Assembly (NCBI RefSeq): GCF_048771995.1
Contig: NC_133043.1
Location: 7,768,501 to 7,832,500 of the forward strand
DNA from: Taeniopygia guttata
Taxonomy: Eukaryota > Chordata > Aves > Passeriformes > Estrildidae
Reading direction: 5' to 3'
DNA: 64,000 nt
Part shown: piece after piece, positions 49,601 to 61,600 of the stretch
Position numbering within the stretch: position 1 is the first letter of the stretch
Layout of the letters: the number at the start of each line of letters is the position of its first letter
Translations under genes and position numbers: made by a program
Notes under the pieces: generated by a model
What the model was told of the DNA's origin: nothing
The model's database searches: none
What the model saw: only the letters and a program-made list of their open reading frames with translations

Positions 49601-52600
49601 TTACAGTCCTGCAAGGGAAAGCAACTTGCTAGCTCTGGATAAGATGGGGGGGGTGCATGCACAGCCCCTCTGGAGATGCAGGGGGGTGTTTTGGGGGGCT
49701 GGAGAGGCTGTCCCCATGCAGGGACCCACCCCTCTCCCCCAGGTGTTCCAGGCTCAGGGAGCACGACCCCTTTTCACAGAGTGCTTGAAAGCAGACACAA
49801 ATTATCCCCATCATAATGCAGCAATCACTGCAATTAATTAGTGGCAATGATTATGATTAATTACATCAAATCATCGATATGAAATCCTCAGCCACAGAGC
49901 CTGCTGGGTGGAAGCATCACCCAGAGCAAGGAGCAGGGAATGGTGTCCCACCAGCATCTCCTTGTTTGTTGGAGGCTCTGGATGTGCCACATCACTCCCT
50001 CAGGACCTAGACAAGGATGGTTCTCCACAAACACACCCAGATCTGCACCTCCACAGCTCAGGGTGAGATCCAGAGGCTGAGGCTGCCTCCCAGCTCTGCC
50101 TGTGCCTACCCCTGCCTGCCTGGCTTGTCCCCAGCAGCCCAAGGACACCCACCTTCCAGATGCTGGCCTCCTTGCCATACACCACGGCCATGCTGCTGGC
50201 TTTGTTGGCCTTGATGAGCTGCCTCTCGGTCTGGTTGAGCTCCTCCGACACGAAGCCCATGAAGGAGTTGTCAGGGGTGTGAGCTGTGGGCACCAAGGGG
50301 AGGAAACAGGTGGCTGGAGAGATGTTTTTTGGGATGTCCCCAGGGGTGGGGATACAGCCTGAGATGAACCCAGCTCCAGAGCCTTGCTGGAGCATGGAGG
50401 AAAAGTTTGAATCCCTATAAGCAGATGATAAAATCCAGGCTTCAGTGCCCACTTGAGCAGCTCTTCACACAGTGAGGAGTTTTAGGGCTGCCAGAGGTGC
50501 TTTACCCAGCCAGGAAAATGGAATGCTTGAGCCACCCAGCAGCCAGTGGGACACTGGGCTCCTCCCAGACATGCACGTCTCCTGTCTGTGCCACAGGCAA
50601 ATCCCACTGAGCTGCTCTCACCTTCAGAATCCCAGCTGAAAGCAAAGCTGGCTCTGCAACCAGCACCACCCCAGCTGGAAGCTGCTGGCTGTGCCCTGTG
50701 CTGGACCAGTGGAAGGAGCCTGGTCTCTCTCCCTGGATCATTCTGTAGCCCAAGAGGTGGCCCAGCAGGGACAACACTGCCCGAGCATCACCTTGTGGAG
50801 GATCTCCGAGCCCCAGTACCACCCTGGCAGGCCCCCACTGATGCCTTAAGTTTTTAGCTTTTACATTTTTCAGATCCTGTAGTGCAGTAGTGTATAACAC
50901 TGAGTTCCATAGAGAGTGTTAGTAAGCTCTCTTCAATTTGCTCAGACAAAAAAATCCCACAGGTTTCCAAGAAGACACAGCAACCACATCTGCCATCCCA
51001 AGAGGACTGCAGCCACTCCAATTTGGACTGCTACCAGCGTGCTGGCCAGAGGGGTGTCAGGTTGTATTCTGACTTTGTCAGTGGTCTTCCTTTTGTATCA
51101 TTGCATGTATTTTTGTCTTTTCCCCTTTCCCCAATAATTGTATTTCTGACTTGGAGTCTCTCACTGATTTTGCTTTCAAACCAGAACAGACGGATATCAT
51201 GGAAATCCTCGGGCAGATCCATGTGAATGCAGCATTCCCGTAAATTTCATCAAGGGATTCACCAACTCCGGACACTGAATGTTTTTCCTCATCACCAAAA
51301 AAGAAAATCATATTAACCTATGGACTCTGAATGGAAAAAAAAAGCTGACTGCCGAAATCTTGTCCTCAGGCAGAATTTTCCCTATAAAAACCGCTTGTGC
51401 CAGGATGGAGGTGTGTGGGCATGGAGGAAAACCTCTGCTGAGGCTGACTCCTCATTGCACACCCAGGGCCAACCCCGGGCTCGGCTCTGTTCTTTCCTTT
51501 TGGCTGGCTAGATAGAATTTGATTGCAAAATAAATATTTTATGTTTTTTCATTTTAATTTGGCTGGAGGAATTTTCATTTATAACACCACTTACGGAACA
51601 TGGTCATGAACTGGCCGGGCTGTAGGTTCCAGTAGCCCCAGTTGGTGCGGTAGCCACGCAGCGTGGCGTACTCCTCGTGGTTGTAGGCTGGCTCCGTCCC
51701 AAACGTGTCGATGACCCGGACACGGCACCTGCGGGGCACACACCCCCCTGAGGACATCTGCTGTCCCCAGGAGCCTCGTCCCTCGTCTGCATCCCCAGCA
51801 GAGTGACAGTGTCCTAGGTTATAATATTGGGGTGTATTCCATTACCACCTCGAGGTGCAATCCCTTTCTTTCCTTATCTCGTGACTCAGAGATAAGTCCC
51901 TCCAGGAGGAGCTGTTCTTTTAGCCACATGGCTGATAAGGTCACAGCATTCTATTGTGAGATGCTCCGCCCAGAGGGAGGAGCCAAACAATGCCATCAAG
52001 GATATCAGCGGGGTTGTGCAGACAGCAAGGAGATCCCCTCTTCCAGAGGAACACCTGAGACCTTCTCTGCACTGGACCTCCAGAGGGAAACCACATCAGT
52101 CTAGAGGAACACTGCTTGGAAAGAACCACATCTGCTACCACCGCCCCAGCCAGCGAGTGTCAGGTTGTGTCTCTAATTCTGTCAGTGGTTCTTCTTTTGT
52201 GCTATTGTATGCATTTGGTTCTTTGTTCCCTTTTCCCTAATAAATTGTGTTTCTGACTTAGAGCCTCTTACTGGTTTTGGTTTTCAAAACAGAACAGAGA
52301 GGAACGAGGGGTTTGTCTTCACAAACAAGCTGTGGGTCTGCTGGTAGATAAAACCAGCACTGAGAGAGAAAAGGAACAATGTGGAGGATTCCACTGATTG
52401 ATTAATGGAAAAAGATATTTGCTTTTACAAATAAGATTTAGGTTTGATGATAAATGGGACTGGATATTGAAAGATGAAAGAAACAATGGGGAAACCCCCT
52501 AAATTCTATAAGAATTAAAAATGTAAAGAGAGGGTTATACATTAGAGGGAAATCTCTGGTATCAGGCATATTGGGAAGTCTGAACCTTTCAAGTACCTCA

Positions 52601-55600
52601 GCCAATGGGGAAAGAGAGAAGGAAATTGGGATAAAAGAGGAGGCTGCATCCTCCAAAAATTGGAGAGACCCCAGGGGAGTGCCCCATGGCCTCTCCCTTT
52701 ATTTGAATAAAGTAAAAGGACTCCTCTGTCTCCTTTTTGGACATAAACCTCTGGTGTTTGTGGATTCATTTTCCTGACAAGAGGGTGCAGCAGCATTCCA
52801 GGGAGCCCTTCCCAGCACTGCTCCCTCCTCGCAGGACAATTTCCCTTTTTAGGACCCTTAGCTCCCAGACAGCTGCAGGAATGATGAACCTCTCAAAAGC
52901 TTATTAATGCCTTTCCCAATATCCTGGGAATGCTGAGGCAGGCACTACCAGCACAAGGCTGAGGACAGAAGAGGAACAACAAGCAAGGGAAGAGCAAAAC
53001 AAGCTGAATGCAAAAGCAAATTCATTTATAATAAAAGCAATAATGCAGCTTGTCATTTTTCTCTCTAATAAAATTGTGTAGGATAGTGGAAGAGATGGGA
53101 AAAAAATGTAATAAATAGCAGGTCTATCAGCACTAAATTAAATCGCAGATTTTCCAGGCTGGTGATGTACCAGAGGATGATGACATTTGTCTTGATGCTC
53201 AAGAGGCCAGGGCCAGGGCTTCTTATGAATTCCCAAGGCTCACCCTCCCCTCCATGGCTGATGGAATGGAATGGAATGGAATGGAATGGAATGGAATGGA
53301 ATGGAATGGAATGGAATGGAATGGAATGGAATGGAATGGAATGGAATGGAATGGAATGGAATGGAATGGAATGGAATGGAATGGAATGGAATGGAATGGA
53401 ATGGAATGAAATGGAATCACACACTGCAGGCACATGCAGGGTTTGGTCTTTCCCCAACCCTCTCTCTTTTATTGAGCTTTTCTCCTAAATACCTGAGGCT
53501 CAATGCCTCGTGCCGTGGCAGCAGGGGACACAGCAAGGCACCAGGCAGGCAAAAATCAAAGGAAAAATCAAGGGGTCTGGCTCCTTAGATTGGTCATTAG
53601 CATTATTCTTTGCTTGCTAATTAATGAAATGGAGCTCAAGAGCAGGCAGTGGCTTTGCTTACCTGTATTTCTTAAAGGAGAGCCCCATGTGCTGCTTCAT
53701 CTGCTGGAGGCCGTGGTAGTCGGTGTAAATCAGGTCAAAAGGCAGAGGACTGGTCAAGGGGCAGTTCCCCCGTCCTGGAGGCACCCCTAAGTGACTGGGG
53801 AGAAGCAGGAGGAATCAGCCCCAAAGCCCTGCAGCACAAACACTCCTTTCCCTGCTGGGCATTGAGCAGGAGCCATCAAACAGCTCCTCTTTGATGGAGG
53901 GGGAGGCAGATGGTTCTTCTCACACCAGTTTTTATTTCCCAGGCCAAAGATCTGGAGGGTCCTGGTCCCTCCCCATCTTTGCAGCTGCTCCAGCTGAGTT
54001 CCTGCTCCTCCCACATGGAGTGTGAGGCACAGCATTCCCAGCCTGGGCTCACCAGCATCCCAGTCCCCACACACCCTCCCTTGGACCTCTCTTGTGGAAG
54101 ACACCAGATTTCGTTTACTTTCACTGCAGTCACACCAGTGACAGACTTGTAAAGCCACATCTATCCTCTCCTCTCTGCCTGCAAGGTTCCCAGCTGAGCC
54201 TAAAGCTCCCTGTTCCCAGCTCCACATTCCTCCCAGCACACCCTGGAATGTCTCTCTTATTCCAGTCCTTACCCACCACATCCCAGAGCACTCTCAGCTT
54301 CTCCTTGACTCTGCTGGCAATGCCTGTCCTTGGATGCTGGGCACATTTAATTCATATTTCTCACTTTGGTCCCATTTATGAAATAATTCCATAAAATAGG
54401 GGGCAGCTGGGCCGAGGGTCTCACTGGTTTCCAGCCAGTTCCTTACAAACAGCTACACTCATCCCCTCTTCCCTCCTTCAGTGGATAAAATGCATTATGA
54501 AAATCCAGATAAACTTGTCTGAATGTAATCTCTTTATCAAGACCATCAGTTACCTCGCTGCCAGGGTGAGATGTGATTAATCCAGCAAGATACAGAGCTG
54601 GTAAACCTGTGGTGTGTCTCCTTCCATTTCCAATTACCTCTGTGAACTGATGAATCTCTCTCTCCAAAGCTGTCCCACCAAGTGTACCACTGATGTCAGC
54701 CTGACAGCCCATCTGCTTGTCTGGACCATGTTTCCTCCTTTTCAGAAAAAAAACCTCCTGTGACACCTTCCAGCTTCAGCAGGTTTCTAAAAATCCATGT
54801 TGCTTGTACTTGTGATTTCCCAGTGCCAATTGCTCAGAGGCTGATTCACTCTGCAGTTTCAATGCTCTTGCATTTTGTTTTTCTTCCTAAAGATGATAAT
54901 TCCTCATCCTCATAACTCTACTCACACCTAAAAAGCAGCAGCATCCTCATGGAAAACAAAACTGCTGAGCTGATTTGGTCCACCCCGGCTGTCTCACTCC
55001 CACCACGCAGTTGTCCCATTCCGTTCTCAGTCCTTCCAACAAGGCTGAGGAATTCCTGTTTTATTTCACAAGTCTGAGCTCAGACACTGTGAAATCTCAC
55101 CCTTAGCTCCTGCCTGCCAGGATGTCTGTCTTTGTTTTCTTCTGGGCTCTTCACTTACTCCAAACTCCTATTTGGAGATGGGAATTTATCCCAGCCATGC
55201 CTGTAGGTATTTTCCCTTTTTTAAGGAACAGAAGTTCTGCTCAGGCTTTACACTCCTAGGCTTTGAATATTTCCTTCTCTGTGACCTCTGTTACTGGTTC
55301 TCCCAATTTCTCAGCATTTTCCCTCCTGAACCTGAGAATTCCCTTTCCAGCCCTACGTGGGGTTTATCTGTTCCTCAGCTGAAGCTCAAATGGACCCATG
55401 GTCCCAGGGTCCATCCTCTGAAGAGCACTTCCATAAGGTCCTCACCCCTTGCCAAGCCCTTCATCATTTCACCTGTCAATCCCACGGCTGCTTCCAGGGG
55501 AAATCGATGGCTTTCCCACCCAGGGAAGGCCAAGGGACACAATTGTCACAAAGATTTGCTCTGCACTCTCTCACTAACGTCAGGAGGGGCCACACAGAGC

Positions 55601-58600
55601 CAGAAATTTGTTGGCCATAAGAAATATGATAAAGGGCTCTTGGTTGGCTGCTGGCCACACATCCCTCTTCTTCTGAACCTGTCCTGGTGGAACATGCCCC
55701 TGCTCATGGCAGGGGCTTGGACCAGAAGAGCTTTAAAAGGTCCTTCTGAACTCAGACTTTTCTATGATTCTGATGTGGCTCTAAGTCCTTGAGCACTGGG
55801 CACCAAGATCCTTCTTCCAGCTCCATCCCAACCTGACAGCGGTGCAGGGTCACCCCAAACTCCTGACCATGACAGGGACACCAGAAAATGTGTAAATGTG
55901 GAACAACCTCGCTGGCCAAAGCCAGGAAAAACAGAGAATTTCAATTTAAGACAAAGAGCTGCTTTTGCAGCTGCTTCATTGCTCTTGTCACAAGGAATCT
56001 CAGCACGAGCTCAGGGCAGCCTGGCCGGGGATGCCGCAGGGGGAACAGGTTGCAGTTTTGTCACTTTTATGCACAATTTTACACGACAGGACTGATTGGG
56101 AAGATGGCAGGAATAGAAAGGCTCTCACCTCCCACAGCCACCTCGGCACAATAAATAGGGCACCAAGGAGACTCAACCTCCCAGGAAGGCTGAAGGGGAA
56201 TTTTTAAGCCAGGATTTTGTAGAGATGGAATTCTAAACAACACATTTGCTCACACAGTGCTGCTTTTTCCTCAGCAATGAGACAAACAGTGATTTACACC
56301 AACCTGCACTGTGGTGGAACCAATCCATAAACCTTGTATTTAACTAAAAATCCCCAAACCATTACACTGTGCTTGCAGCACACACCATCCTCTAGCTGGT
56401 ATGTGTCACACAAGCCACTGCACTACAAAATAATCTGTAATTCAAGGAAGCCCTAACCAAGCTTGACAAGGGGCTGCAGGAGGCAGAAATTAGTGTAACT
56501 CATACTGAAGCCTCAAAAAAAGTTCCCACCAGTTGGGAAGAGCGGGTCTGACTCTCCCAGTTCCCATCAGCACCACAGTCTGCCACACATCCCCTCTCCA
56601 GGTGCTCGGGACTTGCCACATCCATTTATACTCCCTGTGCCATGGCTGCGTGGCTGGAATAGCTCAGAGAGCAGGAGCAGTGGCTTTGAGCAGAACATCT
56701 CTTCATTTATCCCCCTTATCCTGCCTAAACACTTTATAACCACTGATTTTAATATTCCACTCATGCAAATCCAGCCTGCACCTCTTAGATGGGGGCGGGG
56801 GGGAGAAATTTTTTTTTTTTTATTCCTCCTTATTTAAACATTCTTTATTCAGGCTTTCATCATTTGCCAGTTAAGTCAACTAATTTTCTACTAAACCCAA
56901 TTTCACTCATGGTTGGAGTGCAATTTCCCTGATTTTTCCTTGTGCCATGTACTATTAATGGCGCTTGAAATTACGCAAATAAAATTGATGAGCGCAAACG
57001 CCGCCTTCACCGCCAGCACAGCCCAGGGATCTGCTGGGGAAACCTCCCCTCCCAGAGCAGCCATGGGTGGTGACCAGCTCAGCACCCCTGGCTGGTGATC
57101 CAGGGGTTTGTCCCATCCCAAATCCCGGATCAGAGCATCAGCTGAGCCCTGGCGCCTCTCTGGGAGGGAGCAGCCGGAGCTGCTCCGATCCAAGCGGATG
57201 CCGAGCTCGCCTCTCTGCCAGCTGCCTCCACCAGCTGTGCCTACTCCAGAATAAATCTCCAGCAGCTTCTTGTCCTGCTATTTTCCTCTCAGAGGTACTT
57301 CAATCAGCCAGGGGACCATTCCCTCCCTGGGCTTGGTGCAGGCGCTCTGGAGTCAGATGACTGCGGGGTTATCTTTACATCCCATTGACCTATTTTCAAA
57401 TTAACCCAATGTTTCTTTCCCTGTTATCACTCCTGGTGCTGAGAAGTCCAGCACTAAATGGATCTCGTGGGCATCTCCTGGGAGCCTGAGCCAATATTTT
57501 GTATTATATTTAATTGCATTTTCTCTGCCCACATCTGCTGCCATCAGCACGGCTGAGAACAGAGCAGGGATCCTGTCCTCGCTGCTCCCTCAGCTGCAAG
57601 AGCCCAGCAGGCACAGGGATGTTAGCCAGGGATGGAAGGTGCCAGAGCCAGGCCTGAGCAGCCCCCAGGGGTCTGTGACAACCCCATCACAACCAACAAG
57701 TGCAAATCTAAGTCCACAAAATGAACATCCTACCACCTGCCTTCTGCCTCCAGCTCTTGCCCTGCTGGAATAAACACTCCCTGGAAATGAGCATTTCCAA
57801 GCAATTCCAGCACCTGCTTTTCAGTTTTGCAAGGTGCACCTGGACTGTTTCTCTGGTCCATCATTGATCCCGTATGACACAGCTCTACCCATCCAGGGAG
57901 GAAGTCCAGTAATCCTTTTATTTATTTCCAAAACCTGGAGATGCACAGGACGGTGCCAGAACAAACACATCTTTCTGGTCAGAGATTAAGCAAACATGAA
58001 GGAACTTCCCAGGAAAGGAGAAATCAATACTTGGATTCCTGCAGGGAGCAGCAGGAACTGAGCACTCACGTGCTGGTAGTGCCTGGGCAGACCCTGGGAC
58101 AGATGGGCTGTTCTCCTGCTGTCCCAGCTACTCCAGCAGCTCTAAAAAAAGGAAGAAATTCTCCCCTGTGAGGGTGGTGAGGCCCTGGCAGAGGCTGCCC
58201 AGAGAAGGTGTGGCTGCCCCATCCATGGGAGAGCCCAAAGCCAGGTTGGACTCCAGTACCAGGAGCACCTGATGCTCCATTAAAGGCTGAAGTTCCTCCC
58301 CAGTGGTGCAGAGATGATCAACCCACAGCCTTCCCATGCAGCTCCATGAGGATCACACGGAACCAGCCACTTCTGGCTGTTTCCACAGGCAGTTCCTTTC
58401 TCTCCCACACAACAGCAGGGCTGGTTTTGCCAGCTGGTGAGGGGAGTGAAGCCAGAGCCTGGGCATGGTGCAGGTTTTTATGTGAACAGATGCAAGACAG
58501 AGAGATGGCTTTAATCTGCCAGGAGACAATCAGAAATGTGCTTTCTGGACATCGTGTTTCCATCTGAGCAGCCCTTTTTGCAGCCTGAGCACACCTCAGT

Positions 58601-61600
58601 GAGCACGGAAAGAGCAGGAAAATTGCAGCTCTCGTTGTGTGCCAGGCACTGAGAGGAGATGGGGGCAGCAGGAGCAGAGCCAAGTCCCACCACAGCTCCA
58701 AGGCTCCATCCACCCCAGCCCAGCACAGGGAGGGTGGCTCAGCACCCAAACCACAGGAAAGGGCTGCCAGCACAGGATACAGGCACGTGTTTCAAATCCA
58801 GCGCTTTGCCAGGACTAGAATTAAGAGTCCAGATCTTGACACAGGAGCAATTAAGCTCCAGGATCACTTTGTAAAGCCCTGACCCCAAGAGGCATCAAAT
58901 CCCATTTCCTTCGACTTTCTGTCCTGCTTTATGAGCGGTTAATTTCAAGAGGGGCATTGAGAAAATCACCTTTCAGTGCTTTTCTGAAGTCCCCAGCAGC
59001 TCACAGCTCCCCCAGCCTCTCCCTTAGCCCCAGAAAAGCAGCTGGACATGCCAAGATGACCACTCCCATGGCTCAAGGATGAGGGTAGGAGCTGGAGCAT
59101 CCAGGAGTGCCCCTTGTGCTGCTTCTCCCAGGGAAAAAGGCTGAGAGGATCCTTCCTGCCTGACCCCAGGGCAAGGGTGCTCCAGAGGGAAAAGCCTCAG
59201 TTTATTAAAGCTTTTTTTTTTGTGGGCACAGCCATTGCTCCAAAGTGCTGCTTGTAATTTTCCAGCATCTACTCATGAGCTGCCTCATTAACAACCCAGC
59301 TCAGAGCTTTCAGGCACTTCCCACTCCTCCCCTAGCAAGCAACAACACCAACACTGGCCTGGATTCTCACCTCCCTGAAAGCATTTTTGGGCTACCAGCA
59401 CAGCACCAGGGGCCTTCAGCAAGAATCAAGTGTTGCTGTACAGATCTGGGGTGCTTCTTCCCTCCCTGCTTCAAGACAAGGCTCAAAATGTTGCTGGCTG
59501 CCCACCCAGCACAAACCTCCGAGAGAAAACAGCTCCTGGCTCCCTGCTCCAGCTCAGCAGTTCGTTTTCCTGCTGGGAAGATGCACACAGAAACATGGAA
59601 TGGTTTGGGTTGGAAGGGAACAGATAACCCCATGATTCACCCCTTGCCTCTCCGGAGGCACCAGAAGCAGCTCACAAATTCACCGGGAGCTCAAAGGAGA
59701 ATAAACACCTGCACTTAGCTCAACTACAGGAGAAAAAACAGCCCCTGGTAGGACTCAGAAGTGGAATTCACAGATCTTGAAAGTCTGTAGTGGGTAAAAG
59801 ATAACCCAAATAAACCGGCCCTGAAAAAGCAGTCTGTGATCTCAGACTTCACAGGGACATTTGGACAGTGCCAAGCTGAGCTGGGCATGAAGCCTGCAGA
59901 TTCCCTGAGCTCCTTAGCTTTGTTCCAGATTAGCATCAGTCCCTAAACCAGAGGAAGAAGCATTTGACACCCCTGTTCCTCACTGCTGGGCAGGGAGAGG
60001 TGCCCAGCACACCCATGGGTGCCACACTACCAACATGTTTGCACCCCCAGCCCTCCATCACCAGTTTTTTGACCAGGGCCTTACTTCGTCTTCATTTTCT
60101 TGATCCTCAGCATTCCTGACCCACTCCAGACCACCAGGCACTGCTGCATTGCAGTCAATACAGATGCTAATCATGAACAGCACTCAGATAACCACTGGCT
60201 GAAGTGTATGCAGGCAAATCTTCCAGTGATGCCTTGCCAATGATCAATACACGCAGAAAAATCAGCTCAGAAATTTGAAGAGACAAAAAAACCCAAAAAC
60301 AACCCCACAAAAAAAAAAATCTAAACCAGGAGAGAGGTTAATCTGTGCTGAATAATTTATGGGCTCCAGTGAAGGCTTTGCTGGGCTGGAGCAGCTACAG
60401 CTCCCAGCCATGAAAAGAGCAGGGGTTGCCAAAGAAAAATACACAAGGATGGATTCAACGTTTCACACTGCTGGAGCAAAATATCCCCAAACCCACCCCA
60501 GCACTGCTGCAAGGTCAGCAAGAGACAGCCAGGATGGGAGAGGACAAATTCAGGCTCAGTCTCCAGAGGTGCAAAGCTTTGCTGTTTCAGGAGGGTGCAG
60601 CGGGGCAGGAGGGATAAGGAATCAGAGTGCCTGGGTTGCCACTTCCCCAGGGACAAGAATTTAGCTTTGCTGCATCCCTGCAGCCCAGCTCCAGCCCTTT
60701 GTGCATCCCTGGCTCTCTGCAGCCCCTGACAAAGCTGTGGCTACAGGTAAAACGCCTCCAGGCTTTAAGGAAGAGCCCAAGATTAACTCTTAGCACACCT
60801 CAGGATTCAATACTCATGTTCTGCTAAGCCTCCCACTCGCTCCTGGTCAGGCAAAAGCTTTTCCCAGCACTCCTTAGAGGCAGCAGGGATGTCACTGACA
60901 GATCTGCAGGATCCAGCACCAGGATTGCTGGCACCACTCGTTCCTCCCCTGGCACAGAACCTCTGCCCCCTTCGTGACACCCACATTAATCCATCTCTTG
61001 GTGGGCTGCACGAAGGTGCCAGTGCTGACCCTCCAAGCGCTGGGCTGGGTCCCAAAGGGACAGAGGGGACGTGGTCACATCCCCAGCTCCTGCCTCCACT
61101 CGCCCCAGCCCATCAACATGGAAGTGAGCACTCGATGTGGGTGTCCAGCATCTAAAACATCACCAAAGCCAGGCACAGGACACGTGCTCGGGGAGCTGGG
61201 GACAGTTTCTGGGACACAGAGAAGGGCAAGATGTGCAGCCCCAGTCTGGCTCACCCACTTCCCATCTCAGCTACCGAGGGGAAGAGACGGAGCTGCCGTT
61301 CCCAGGCGTCCCAAGGGACAAATCCAAATCTGCCTCAGAGGAGCTCTCACCACTGAGGAGTGACGTGGGAGCTCCCAGGCTTCTGGCAAAGGCAGCAGAG
61401 CAGCTCTGGCCAGAGTGACTCGCAGAGGGAAACGGGTGTGCAAAGGCAGCCCGTGAGAGCCAGCAGCTCCTTCTCCTCCCTGAACAACCACCATGAGGTT
61501 TGTCATTACCAAACACAAACAAGAACCACACAACAACAACAACACAGCCCTCCCAGCCACTAACTCCTTTCATCCTTGACTGCACGGGTATTATTTAGCA

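Larger units (their letters stand above)
51729..53662 (-). other. MGAT5B intron between E3 and E4
   Basis: 1934 bp, GT-AG. It is packed with a TGGAA pentamer array (53261-53417) and two adjoining LTR-like elements (51810-52295 and 52314-52779). Little unique sequence remains: about 80 bp next to E4 and about 245 bp next to E3, plus roughly 480 bp between repeats. Confidence 0.88.

Noticed and set aside
53162..53488. Repeat proteins of type EWNGM and FHSIP
   Set aside because: Translations of the TGGAA array.
1854..56770. Several ATTTGCAT octamers across the window
   Set aside because: I counted about five; roughly two are expected by chance in 64 kb on both strands, too weak to call sites without conservation.
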